From NCBI RefSeq assembly GCF_013386585.1, contig NZ_JACARO010000092.1:1-41133 (forward strand): a DNA stretch of 41,133 bases, written 5' to 3'. Positions 24,631-32,538 of the stretch are shown here, in pieces. Origin of the DNA: Pseudomonas sp. P7548. GTDB lineage: Bacteria; Pseudomonadota; Gammaproteobacteria; Pseudomonadales; Pseudomonadaceae. The notes under the pieces were generated by a model that ran no database searches, had not been told where the DNA came from, and saw only the letters and a list, made by a program, of their open reading frames with translations. Numbering within the stretch: position 1 is the first letter of the stretch; the number at the start of each line of letters is the position of its first letter. The position numbers and the translations under genes were made by a program.

Positions 24631-25725
24631 CTATTCCTGGCCCTTGAAGTATTTATATCCGTGGGCCTGGACCAATTGGTCGCGCTCGGCCTCACGCATG
24701 TCTTCATGCATCATTTCTTCCACGAGTTCAGCGAACGTCGTTGTCGGCGCCCAACCCAATTGGGTTTTGGCCTTGCTCGGGTCCCCGAGTAGCGTTTCAA
24801 CTTCGGCGGGGCGGAAATAGCGCGGGTCCACGGCAACGATGCATCGGTTGGTGGCGAAGTCGTAACCTTTTTCCTCAACCCCTGCGCCTTCCCAACGAAT
24901 ATTGATGCCGATTACTTTTGCCGCAAGTTCGACGAACTCACGAACGGAGTGCTGTTCGCCCGTTGCAATCACATAATCTTCAGCCACGTCCTGCTGCAGC
25001 ATGAGCCACTGCATCTCAACGTAATCACGTGCATGCCCCCAGTCGCGCAGGGCGTTCATGTTGCCGAGGTACAAACACTCTTGCTCGCCCAGCTTGATAC
25101 GCGCCAATGCTCGGGTGATCTTACGAGTGACAAATGTCTCACCGCGAATAGGCGATTCATGGTTGAACAAGATACCGTTGCACGCATAAATGCCGTACGA
25201 CTCACGATAGTTTACGGTCATCCAGTAAGCATAGAGTTTGGCGACCGCATACGGTGAGCGCGGGTAGAAAGGTGTGGTTTCCTTCTGCGGAATCTCTTGT
25301 ACCAAACCGTACAGTTCTGAAGTTGATGCTTGATAGAACCTGGTTTTCTTTTCCAACCCAACGATTCGTATTGCTTCAAGAAGGCGCAGTGCCCCCAAGG
25401 CATCGGAATTGGCGGTGTACTCAGGCTCCTCGAAAGAAACGGCAACATGACTTTGAGCTGCCAAATTATAGATTTCATCCGGTCGTACATTCTGGACGAT
25501 GCGCATCAAGCTACTGGAATCGGTCAGATCACCATGATGCAATGTCAGGTCATAACCTGTCGAATTCGGATCATGGTAAAGATGGTCAATACGAGCAGTA
25601 TTGAACATGGAACTACGTCGTTTGATGCCATGTACCGAATAGCCTTTTTTTAACAAAAACTCAGCAAGGTACGCGCCATCTTGCCCCGTGATACCTGTAA
25701 TCAATGCTACTTTTTTGCCACTCAT
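24631..25725 (-). CDS. gmd: GDP-mannose 4,6-dehydratase Gmd
   Basis: A 364-aa extended short-chain dehydrogenase. The NADP-binding glycine motif is at about residues 10-16 (ITGITGQDGAYLAE). The catalytic residues are in QASTSELYG (Thr and Glu) and SPYAVAKLYAYW (YxxxK). NHESPIRGETFVTRKI is the sugar-nucleotide-binding part. It converts GDP-D-mannose to GDP-4-keto-6-deoxy-D-mannose, the branch point for D-rhamnose, L-fucose and perosamine. The ATG at 25725 has GGTGA 5 nt upstream; an in-frame TTG six codons earlier is less likely. It lies 150 bp downstream of manC, a gap with no gene, and 9 bp before the aminotransferase. Confidence 0.95.
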   Translation of the reverse strand: MSGKKVALITGITGQDGAYLAEFLLKKGYSVHGIKRRSSMFNTARIDHLYHDPNSTGYDLTLHHGDLTDSSSLMRIVQNVRPDEIYNLAAQSHVAVSFEEPEYTANSDALGALRLLEAIRIVGLEKKTRFYQASTSELYGLVQEIPQKETTPFYPRSPYAVAKLYAYWMTVNYRESYGIYACNGILFNHESPIRGETFVTRKITRALARIKLGEQECLYLGNMNALRDWGHARDYVEMQWLMLQQDVAEDYVIATGEQHSVREFVELAAKVIGINIRWEGAGVEEKGYDFATNRCIVAVDPRYFRPAEVETLLGDPSKAKTQLGWAPTTTFAELVEEMMHEDMREAERDQLVQAHGYKYFKGQE

Positions 25726-25875
25726 TTTTTCACCATTTTTCAACTAATTGAGCAACCACCTCTCTCAAAGAAGCAAGCGCTCACACCTCCCTCACTTCCC
25801 ATTTGGAAGCAAAAGCCGTCTTCAATATCTGCCTTTACCGTTGCGCGAATGCTTTAGCCGCTTGAGCAGTACCTT

Positions 25876-27318
25876 TCAAACATGGGCTCGGCCATAGATA
25901 TCCTCAAACCGAACGATATCGTCTTCTCCCAAATAATCGCCGCTCTGCACCTCAATCAATACCAAGTCGATGACACCTGGATTTTCCAAACGATGAGTGT
26001 TGCCTGCGGGAATAAAAGTCGACTCGTTGGTATTCAGTAAAAACTCACGATCATTATTAACAACGCGTGCCGTACCACTGACCACGATCCAGTGTTCACT
26101 GCGGTGATGGTGCATCTGTAACGACAACGAGGCCCTGGGTTTAACCACTATGCGCTTGATCTTGAAACGCAAGTCTTCTTCCAGCGTTGTATAGGTTCCC
26201 CATGGACGGCGAACTGTCATATGGTCCAAGTGAGCACGGTGTCCACTCTTCTTGAGTTGGGCCGTGATGACCTTGATGTCTTGAGCGTGGTCTTTGTGAG
26301 CGACCAGAAAGGCGTCAGGTGTGTCGACAATGATCAGGTCTTCAACCCCCACCAATGCGGCCAACCGACGTTGAACGCGCACATAATTGTTGCGGGACGC
26401 ATGCAGCACAGCGTCTCCCTCTATACGATTACCGTGCTCATCGGCTGGGGACAGTTCGCTCATGGCTATCCATGAACCGATGTCACTCCAACCAATATCA
26501 CAGGGCACCATAGCCACTTTGTTGGAGCGCTCCATCAACGCGAAGTCGATCGAGATATCCGGGACTTTGGCGAAGCTATTGGGCTCCAGGTGCAAGCAAC
26601 GATGGCTTTCACCTTGCATCTCTCCTGACGCAACAAGACAGCGATCCACAGCACTCGCCACCTCTGGCGCCCACAGCGTCATTTCTTCAATCAATGTGCC
26701 AGCACGAAAACAGAACATGCCGGAGTTCCAGAAGTACTGGCCTGAGGCCAGATATCCTTCGGCAACCTCGATACTTGGTTTTTCTACAAAACGTTTTACT
26801 TCGAAGCCTGCGCCCAAGGGTTTATCGCCGTCTTTCTGAATATAGCCATAGCCGGTTTCCGGATACTCAGGGCGTACACCGAACGTCACCAGCCAGCCAT
26901 TTTTTGCTAATTCTGAGGCCGCCGATACCGCGCTGGAAAACTCCACTTGCTTCTCAATAAGGTGATCAGCAGGAAGTATCAAAATGATGGCATCCGCCCC
27001 ATGTACGCGCTCGACCTCTTTAGCTGCCATAAAAACCGCAGCGGCGGTATTACGCCCGAAAGGCTCAAGTACAAAGCTCATATTCGTAAACTGCGGTGCT
27101 TGCGCAGCGTATTCATCTAATGTCTTGAAATAGAGATCACGGTTGGTAATCGTCAAAACTTCATTGACCGTCTCTAAAGCCAAGGCGCGGCTGTAGGTCT
27201 TACGTATCAGGTTGCCTCCGTCCGGCAACTCGATAAATGGTTTGGGATGTGCTGAACGTGAAACAGGCCAAAGCCGGCTGCCGGAGCCACCGCAGATAAT
27301 GACCGGAACAAGTGTCAC
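25876..27318 (-). CDS. manC: Mannose-1-phosphate guanylyltransferase / mannose-6-phosphate isomerase
   Basis: A 480-aa bifunctional enzyme of the WbpW/AlgA/ManC type. The N-terminal pyrophosphorylase has the signature GGSGSRLWPVSRSAHPKPF at about 10-28 and RFVEKPS. The C-terminal cupin isomerase has RPWGTYTTLEED and the metal-binding MHHHRSEHW. It makes mannose-1-P and GDP-mannose; the phosphomannomutase must come from elsewhere (AlgC). The GTG at 27318 is chosen because AAGGAG lies 6 nt upstream and the family start (TLVPVIICGG) follows; earlier in-frame codons lack this. It is the first gene of the polysaccharide operon. A GATAAT at 27346-27351 on the minus strand could be its -10 box, but no good -35 is visible. 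Confidence 0.93.
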   Translation of the reverse strand: MTLVPVIICGGSGSRLWPVSRSAHPKPFIELPDGGNLIRKTYSRALALETVNEVLTITNRDLYFKTLDEYAAQAPQFTNMSFVLEPFGRNTAAAVFMAAKEVERVHGADAIILILPADHLIEKQVEFSSAVSAASELAKNGWLVTFGVRPEYPETGYGYIQKDGDKPLGAGFEVKRFVEKPSIEVAEGYLASGQYFWNSGMFCFRAGTLIEEMTLWAPEVASAVDRCLVASGEMQGESHRCLHLEPNSFAKVPDISIDFALMERSNKVAMVPCDIGWSDIGSWIAMSELSPADEHGNRIEGDAVLHASRNNYVRVQRRLAALVGVEDLIIVDTPDAFLVAHKDHAQDIKVITAQLKKSGHRAHLDHMTVRRPWGTYTTLEEDLRFKIKRIVVKPRASLSLQMHHHRSEHWIVVSGTARVVNNDREFLLNTNESTFIPAGNTHRLENPGVIDLVLIEVQSGDYLGEDDIVRFEDIYGRAHV

Positions 27319-27846
27319 ATTCGTCTCCTTTTTACACATTTTCACATTATCTCGATCGAAGTCTCACCCACAGGACATCGCACATTCGAAATGCGAACTA
27401 ACGTGGAATCTTTATGCCATCATGCGAACTAGCGTAGCGTCTTTATGCCATCATGCGAACTAGCGTAGAGTCTTTATGCCATCATGCGAATCAATATTCT
27501 AAGATGCTATTTCAGGGAATTACATATTATTGCGAAACATTAGCGCTGATATCCTTTAGCACAATGTCAGGGTATGTCTAGAAAAATACAAACATCCCTC
27601 ACCCCGCAAAAGCATTCTTCTTCGTCGAAAAATCTAAACTTCTCACGAAACATGTCGATTTCTCGCATGAACTCCACGACCAATTTTCGGAATAGTCCTA
27701 CAATCCATTTACTTAGAGCGCACACCACAGGAATATGCTGTCGTATTTACGAAGCATTGCCATGACGCAATTCACTGCTGGAAAATTTTCTCAACAATTG
27801 CTCGCGCCTGCCGATACCCCCTGAAAGCCTTGTGGATTGAACAATC
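27319..27846. other. AT-rich intergenic region between manC and aer
   Basis: A 528-bp divergent gap. It holds a probable manC -10 box (27346-27351, minus strand), the 31-bp tandem repeats (27391-27490), then about 350 bp of AT-rich sequence with no supported gene. A 63-codon open frame at 27574-27765 has no ribosome site and a Ser/Asn-rich composition that looks non-coding. The aer promoter must lie here, but I cannot fix its boxes and see no TTGAT-N4-ATCAA site. Confidence 0.5.
27391..27490. repeat. 31-bp tandem repeat, three full copies plus a partial one
   Basis: Units start at 27391, 27422 and 27453, each 31 bp long, with ATGCGAA of a fourth at 27484. Each unit begins ATGCGAACTA(A/G)CGT and ends CTTTATGCCATC; the copies differ at only a few central positions. 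The array lies 40 bp beyond the likely -10 box of manC. There are no unique spacers, so it is not a CRISPR array. Confidence 0.9.
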
Positions 27847-29412
27847 ATGCGTAATAACCAACCCGTTACCCAGCGCGAACGTACCTTCCCCGCTCAGCAA
27901 CGGTTGATCTCCACCACAGATGCCAAGGGTGTCATCACTTACTGCAACGACGCGTTTGTCGAGATCAGTGGGTTCACCCGCGACGAGCTGATTCGTGCCC
28001 CGCACAATCTGGTGCGTCACCCGGACGTTCCGCCGGCGGTGTTCGCGCACATGTGGTCGACGCTCAAACAAGGCTTGCCATGGATGGGCATTGTCAAGAA
28101 TCGCTGCAAGAGCGGTGATCACTATTGGGTTAACGCCTATGTGACCCCCGTTTTCGACGGTAACCAGGTGATCGGCTACGAATCGGTGCGCATCAAGCCC
28201 ACCGCCGAGCAGATCCGCCGGGCCGAAGCGCTCTACCAACGCATCAACCAGGGCAAGTCTGCCGTTCCCCAGCGGGACAAGTGGCTGCCGGTGCTGCAGG
28301 ACTGGCTGCCATTTATCCTGGTCAGCCAGTTGAGCTTCATGATCGGCGCGTCGCTGAACTCCCATTGGGGCTTTGCCCTGGCGGCAGGTTTGTCGGTGCC
28401 GTTGGGCCTGCTGGGCCTGAGCTGGCAGCAGCGCGGCCTCAAGCGCTTGTTGCGCCTGGCCGAGCAGACCACCTCCGACCCGTTGATCGCGCAGATGTAC
28501 ACCGACAGCCGTGGCGCACAAGCGCGCCTGGAGATGTCGATCCTCAGCCAGGAGGCACGCCTGAAGACGTGTCTCACACGCTTGCAGGACACGGCTGAGC
28601 ACCTGAACGATCAAGCCGCACAGTCCAACACCCTCGCGCACAACAGCTCCAGTGGCCTGGAACGCCAGCGCGTCGAGACCGAACAGGTGGCCACCGCCGT
28701 CAACCAGATGGCCGCGACCACCCAGGAAGTCGCCAGCCACGTGCAGCGCACAGCCGACGCAACCCAGGAGGCCAACCGCCTGACCGGCCGTGGTCGCGAT
28801 ATCGCCGGGGAAACCCGCGAGGCGATACAGCGCCTGTCCGTTGCCGTGGGTGAAACCGGCGTGACCGTCACCCAACTGGCCAAGGACAGTGATGAGATCG
28901 GCGGCGTTGTCGACGTGATCAAAGGCATTGCCGACCAGACCAACCTGCTGGCCCTGAACGCGGCCATTGAAGCGGCACGCGCCGGTGAGATGGGTCGTGG
29001 TTTTGCGGTGGTGGCGGACGAAGTGCGCCAGTTGGCGCAGCGCACCGCCGAATCCACCGGGCAGATCCACGCCCTGATCGCCAAGTTGCAGCAGACGGCT
29101 GCTGCAGCCGTGCAAACCATGGACGCCGGGCATCGCCAGGCCGAAGAAGGTGTAGCGCGGGTGATGGAAGCGGACCAGGCGTTGGTGGGCATCAGTGAAG
29201 CAGTAGCGCATATCACCGACATGACCACCCAGATCGCAGCAGCGACCGAAGAGCAAAGCTCGGTGGCCGAAGAGATCAGCCGCAACATCAGCACCATTGC
29301 GTTGCTGGCGGATCAGACGTCGGAGCAGGCGCTGAACTCGGCGCAGTTGAGTGAAGAGCTGACCCATACCGCCAATACCCAGTATTCGCTGGTAGAGCGC
29401 TTCAACCGGTAA
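27847..29412 (+). CDS. aer: Aerotaxis receptor Aer (PAS domain, MCP signalling domain)
   Basis: A 521-aa energy-taxis transducer, the same length as I recall for P. aeruginosa Aer (PA1561), also near the cco genes. An N-terminal PAS domain at about 15-118 (YCNDAFVEISGFTRDELI; HNLVRHPDVPPAVF) should bind FAD and sense electron-transport redox state. A hydrophobic membrane hairpin lies at about 153-194, with no periplasmic domain. The C-terminal half is an MCP signalling domain with intact tip (IADQTNLLALNAAIEAARAG). The ATG at 27847 begins the conserved N-terminus; its ribosome site (GTGGA, about 11 nt away) is weak. Its position beside two high-affinity oxidase operons fits steering towards preferred oxygen levels. 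Confidence 0.92.
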   Translation: MRNNQPVTQRERTFPAQQRLISTTDAKGVITYCNDAFVEISGFTRDELIRAPHNLVRHPDVPPAVFAHMWSTLKQGLPWMGIVKNRCKSGDHYWVNAYVTPVFDGNQVIGYESVRIKPTAEQIRRAEALYQRINQGKSAVPQRDKWLPVLQDWLPFILVSQLSFMIGASLNSHWGFALAAGLSVPLGLLGLSWQQRGLKRLLRLAEQTTSDPLIAQMYTDSRGAQARLEMSILSQEARLKTCLTRLQDTAEHLNDQAAQSNTLAHNSSSGLERQRVETEQVATAVNQMAATTQEVASHVQRTADATQEANRLTGRGRDIAGETREAIQRLSVAVGETGVTVTQLAKDSDEIGGVVDVIKGIADQTNLLALNAAIEAARAGEMGRGFAVVADEVRQLAQRTAESTGQIHALIAKLQQTAAAAVQTMDAGHRQAEEGVARVMEADQALVGISEAVAHITDMTTQIAAATEEQSSVAEEISRNISTIALLADQTSEQALNSAQLSEELTHTANTQYSLVERFNR

Positions 29413-29416
29413 ACCA

Positions 29417-29512
29417 CTGTGGCGAGGGAGCTTGCTCCCGCTGGGCTGCGCAGCGGCCCCAAAATCTTGGGAGCGCTTCGCACTCCAGCGGGAGCAAGCT
29501 CCCTCGCCACAG
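29417..29512. repeat. REP doublet (REPIN-like), type 3
   Basis: Perfect 28-bp arms (29417-29444 and 29485-29512; core GGCGAGGGAGCTTGCTCCCG) across 40 nt. It exactly fills the gap between the convergent aer and hydrolase genes and could terminate both transcripts. Confidence 0.85.
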
Positions 29513-29515
29513 GTT

Positions 29516-30211
29516 TTACGCAGTGCTCATAAGAAACCCAGCCACTTTCACCGCCGCAGCCTCCAGATGCTGCTCATGACTGAACCCCGACGCCTTCAAC
29601 GGCTTCAAGTCATGATCCCCCGCCACCAGCCACATCACTTCGATACTCGGCGACAGCGCATACCCTTCCACCGCCGCCCGATTGCCCAGGGCATCCCGCT
29701 CGCCCTGCACAATCAAGGTCGGCGTCTTCAAACCCGTCAGATGCTCGACCCGTGGTTTTTCCGGCTTGCCCACCGCATAGAACGGATACCCCAGGCACAC
29801 CAGCCCATCGGCACCCAGCTCATCCGCCAACAAACTGGCCATGCGCCCGCCCATGGACTTGCCGCCAATCGCCAGTTTCCCAGCGACATGACGTCGCACC
29901 TGCGCATACACCTCGCGCCAGGCTTCCAGCAGTTTCGGCGCCGGATTCGGCGGGCGCTTGCCGCCATCCACACGGCGCTGGGCCATGTACGGAAACTCGA
30001 AGCGCACCACGTTGACGCCATGCCCGACAAGGCGTGCAGCCATGTCGTTCATGAAAGCTGAGTCCATCGGCGCGCCGGCGCCGTGGGCCAGGATCAGCGT
30101 CACAGGCTCGCGTCGCGCAGCGGGCGAGGCGACATCCCACAACCACCCGTGTTCCCGCACACACTGCGCCCATTGATCCCCGTCAATACTGGCCTTGTGC
30201 TCTTCTCCCAT
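29516..30211 (-). CDS. Alpha/beta hydrolase, KANL3/Tex30-like family
   Basis: A 231-aa protein with the alpha/beta hydrolase fold. The oxyanion-hole region is LILAHGAGAPMDS (about 39-51). The nucleophile elbow is GGKSMGGR with Ser119. Candidate acid and base are the Asp of QGERDALG and the His of AGDHDLKPLK. This arrangement is typical of the KANL3/Tex30 group of hydrolase-like proteins. No signal peptide is present and the substrate is unknown. The ATG at 30211 has GAGG 6 nt upstream; an in-frame start at 30298 would reach into the ccoN1 gene. It is divergent from ccoN1, with a shared 79-bp promoter region. Confidence 0.85.
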   Translation of the reverse strand: MGEEHKASIDGDQWAQCVREHGWLWDVASPAARREPVTLILAHGAGAPMDSAFMNDMAARLVGHGVNVVRFEFPYMAQRRVDGGKRPPNPAPKLLEAWREVYAQVRRHVAGKLAIGGKSMGGRMASLLADELGADGLVCLGYPFYAVGKPEKPRVEHLTGLKTPTLIVQGERDALGNRAAVEGYALSPSIEVMWLVAGDHDLKPLKASGFSHEQHLEAAAVKVAGFLMSTA

Positions 30212-30213
30212 GC

Positions 30214-30241
30214 TTGCCTCGCTTTTTAGTCTGCCTATAAC
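30214..30241 (+). promoter_or_regulatory. Putative sigma-70 promoter of ccoN1
   Basis: TTGCCT (-35, 4 of 6) and TATAAC (-10, 5 of 6) with a 16-bp spacer, about 50 bp before the ccoN1 ATG. No ANR box is visible in the gap, which fits the largely constitutive expression known for ccoNOQP-1 in P. aeruginosa. A small inverted repeat (CCCAAG / CTTGGG, 30247-30269) follows in the leader. Confidence 0.5.
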
Positions 30242-30290
30242 TCCAGCCCAAGTGCCGCATCTGCTTGGGTTGAACCGTGGATGGGGAACC

Positions 30291-31715
30291 ATGAACACTA
30301 CTTTAAGTACCGCCTATAACTACAAGGTGGTCCGCCAATTCGCCATTATGACGGTGGTGTGGGGCATCGTCGGCATGGGGCTCGGGGTTTTTCTCGCCGC
30401 CCAATTGGTCTGGCCTGCACTCAACTTCGATTTGCCGTGGACCAGCTTCGGCCGCCTGCGCCCGCTGCACACCAACGCGGTGATCTTCGCCTTCGGCGGC
30501 TGCGCGCTGTTCGCCAGCTCCTTCTACTCGGTGCAACGCACCTGCCAGACGCAGCTGTTCGCGCCGAAAATCGCCGCGTTCTGCTTCTGGGGCTGGCAAC
30601 TTGTCATTCTCTTGGCCGCAATCACCTTGCCACTGGGCTACACCAGCTCCAAGGAATACGCCGAGCTGGAATGGCCGATCGACATCCTGATCACCATCGT
30701 CTGGGTGGCCTACGCCATTGTGTTCTTCGGCACGGTGATGAAGCGCACCACCAAGCACATCTACGTCGGCAACTGGTTCTTCGGTGCGTTCATCATCACC
30801 GTGGCCATCCTGCATATCGTCAACAACCTGGAAATCCCGGTCAGCCTGACCAAGTCCTACTCCCTCTACGGCGGTGCGACGGATGCCATGGTGCAGTGGT
30901 GGTACGGGCACAACGCGGTAGGCTTTTTCCTCACCGCCGGCTTCCTGGGGATGATGTACTACTTTGTGCCGAAACAGGCCGAACGCCCGGTGTATTCCTA
31001 TCGCTTGTCCATCGTGCACTTCTGGGCGCTGATCACCCTGTACATCTGGGCCGGCCCACACCACCTGCACTACACCGCGCTGCCGGACTGGGCGCAGTCC
31101 CTGGGCATGGTGATGTCGCTGGTGCTGCTGGCACCGAGCTGGGGCGGCATGATCAACGGCATGATGACCCTGTCGGGCGCCTGGCATAAGTTGCGCAGCG
31201 ACCCGATCCTGCGCTTCCTCGTGGTGTCCCTGGCCTTCTACGGCATGTCGACCTTCGAAGGCCCGATGATGGCGATCAAGACCGTCAACGCCCTCTCCCA
31301 CTACACCGACTGGACCATTGGCCACGTACACGCCGGCGCCCTCGGGTGGGTAGCAATGATCTCCATCGGCGCGTTGTACCACATGATCCCCAAAGTCTTC
31401 GGGCGCGAGCAGATGTACAGCCTCGGCCTGATCAACGCGCACTTCTGGCTGGCCACCATCGGCACCGTGCTCTACATCGCCTCGATGTGGGTCAACGGCA
31501 TCGCCCAGGGCCTGATGTGGCGTGCGGTCAACGAAGACGGCACCTTGACCTACTCCTTCGTCGAAACCCTGGTGGCCAGCCACCCAGGCTTCATCGTGCG
31601 GCTGGTGGGCGGTGCCATCTTCCTCAGCGGCATGTTCCTGATGGCTTACAACACGTGGCGCACCGTGCGTTCGGCGCAACCGGCCGAAGTCACCACTGCA
31701 GCGCAGCTGGCCTGA
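30291..31715 (+). CDS. ccoN1: Cytochrome cbb3 oxidase 1, catalytic subunit CcoN
   Basis: A 474-aa membrane subunit with about twelve helices. The residue pattern matches cbb3 CcoN exactly: His60 (LHTN, heme b), His207 (WWYGHNAVGF, CuB), Tyr251 (the cross-linked tyrosine), His257 and His258 (AGPHHLHY, CuB), and His345/His347 (GHVHAGALGW, hemes b/b3). It reduces O2 to water and pumps protons at high oxygen affinity. The ATG at 30291 has GGGGAA just upstream and gives the usual N-terminus; an in-frame GTG-side extension to 30195 would overlap the divergent gene. First gene of ccoN1O1Q1P1. It is very similar to ccoN2 from about residue 190 onward, including long identical stretches. Confidence 0.97.
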   Translation: MNTTLSTAYNYKVVRQFAIMTVVWGIVGMGLGVFLAAQLVWPALNFDLPWTSFGRLRPLHTNAVIFAFGGCALFASSFYSVQRTCQTQLFAPKIAAFCFWGWQLVILLAAITLPLGYTSSKEYAELEWPIDILITIVWVAYAIVFFGTVMKRTTKHIYVGNWFFGAFIITVAILHIVNNLEIPVSLTKSYSLYGGATDAMVQWWYGHNAVGFFLTAGFLGMMYYFVPKQAERPVYSYRLSIVHFWALITLYIWAGPHHLHYTALPDWAQSLGMVMSLVLLAPSWGGMINGMMTLSGAWHKLRSDPILRFLVVSLAFYGMSTFEGPMMAIKTVNALSHYTDWTIGHVHAGALGWVAMISIGALYHMIPKVFGREQMYSLGLINAHFWLATIGTVLYIASMWVNGIAQGLMWRAVNEDGTLTYSFVETLVASHPGFIVRLVGGAIFLSGMFLMAYNTWRTVRSAQPAEVTTAAQLA

Positions 31716-31725
31716 GGAGTCTGTG

Positions 31726-32334
31726 ATGAAACACGAAACGATTGAAAAGAACGTCGGCCTGCTCATGCTGTTGATGGTGCTCGCCGTGAGCATCGGCGGC
31801 CTGACCCAGATCGTCCCGCTGTTCTTCCAGGACGTGACCAATAAGCCGGTAGAGGGCATGAAGCCTTACACCGCGCTGCAACTGGAAGGCCGCGACATCT
31901 ACATCCGCGAAGGTTGCGTGCAGTGCCACTCGCAGATGATCCGCCCGTTCCGCGCCGAGACCGAGCGCTACGGCCACTACTCGGTGGCGGGCGAAAGCGT
32001 GTGGGACCACCCGTTCCTGTGGGGCTCCAAGCGCACCGGCCCGGACCTGGCCCGCGTCGGCGCACGCTACTCGGACGACTGGCACCGCGCCCACTTGTAC
32101 AACCCGCGCAACGTGGTGCCCGAGTCGAAGATGCCGGCCTACCCGTGGCTGGTGACCGCCCCAGTCGACAGCAGCCACACCGAGACCAAGTTGAACGTGA
32201 TGCGCACCCTCGGCGTGCCGTACACCGACGACGATATCAGTGGCGCCGTGGCCAGCCTCAAGGGCAAGACCGAGATGGACGCACTGGTTTCTTACCTGCA
32301 AGTGCTCGGCACTGCCATCAAGAGCAAGAGGTGA
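31726..32334 (+). CDS. ccoO1: Cytochrome cbb3 oxidase 1, monoheme subunit CcoO
   Basis: 202 aa. One N-terminal membrane helix (about 10-32) anchors a periplasmic c-type cytochrome domain. The heme motif is CVQCH (Cys64, Cys67, His68), and a conserved Met in ESKMPAYPW is the likely distal ligand. It receives electrons from CcoP or soluble cytochrome c and passes them to CcoN. The ATG at 31726 has GAGGAG 6 nt upstream; the GTG one codon earlier is less likely. It is 10 bp after ccoN1. Confidence 0.97.
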   Translation: MKHETIEKNVGLLMLLMVLAVSIGGLTQIVPLFFQDVTNKPVEGMKPYTALQLEGRDIYIREGCVQCHSQMIRPFRAETERYGHYSVAGESVWDHPFLWGSKRTGPDLARVGARYSDDWHRAHLYNPRNVVPESKMPAYPWLVTAPVDSSHTETKLNVMRTLGVPYTDDDISGAVASLKGKTEMDALVSYLQVLGTAIKSKR

Positions 32335-32337
32335 GCC

Positions 32338-32538
32338 ATGGGATTTGAATTCGATGCAGGCACCATCCGCGGCCTCGGCACGCTGGTGGTCGCCATCGCC
32401 TTTATCGGCCTGTCGCTGTGGGTGTTCAACAACCGGCGCAATGCGGAATTCGAGCAGGCACGCCTGCTGCCGTTCGCCGATGAACCGTCCCCATCCGACG
32501 CTCAAGAAGAGCCTGCAACAAGGAGCAATCGGCCATGA
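32338..32538 (+). CDS. ccoQ1: Cytochrome cbb3 oxidase 1, small subunit CcoQ
   Basis: 66 aa with a single membrane helix (about 11-30, LGTLVVAIAFIGLSLWVF) and a short charged cytoplasmic tail (ARLLPFADEP). CcoQ stabilises the assembled cbb3 complex. GAGGTG lies just before the ATG; the stop codon overlaps the ccoP1 start (ATGA). Confidence 0.93.
   Translation: MGFEFDAGTIRGLGTLVVAIAFIGLSLWVFNNRRNAEFEQARLLPFADEPSPSDAQEEPATRSNRP

Noticed and set aside
27391..27490. Possible CRISPR array
   Set aside because: The 31-bp units are directly adjacent, with no unique spacers and no cas genes nearby.
27574..27765. 63-codon open frame between manC and aer
   Set aside because: No Shine-Dalgarno, low-complexity Ser/Asn/Lys composition, AT-rich intergenic context.
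27820..27846. TTGAACAATCAT before aer as an ANR box
   Set aside because: The second half-site does not match, and the position next to the start codon is too close for a promoter activator site.
27772..29367. Long minus-strand open frame opposite aer
   Set aside because: Composition is rich in Gly, His, Gln and Arg with no recognisable domain; aer on the other strand has complete PAS and MCP domains.
30284..30312. GGAACC just before ccoN1 as an hrp box
   Set aside because: No CCACNNA at the required distance; the motif is part of the ribosome-binding region.
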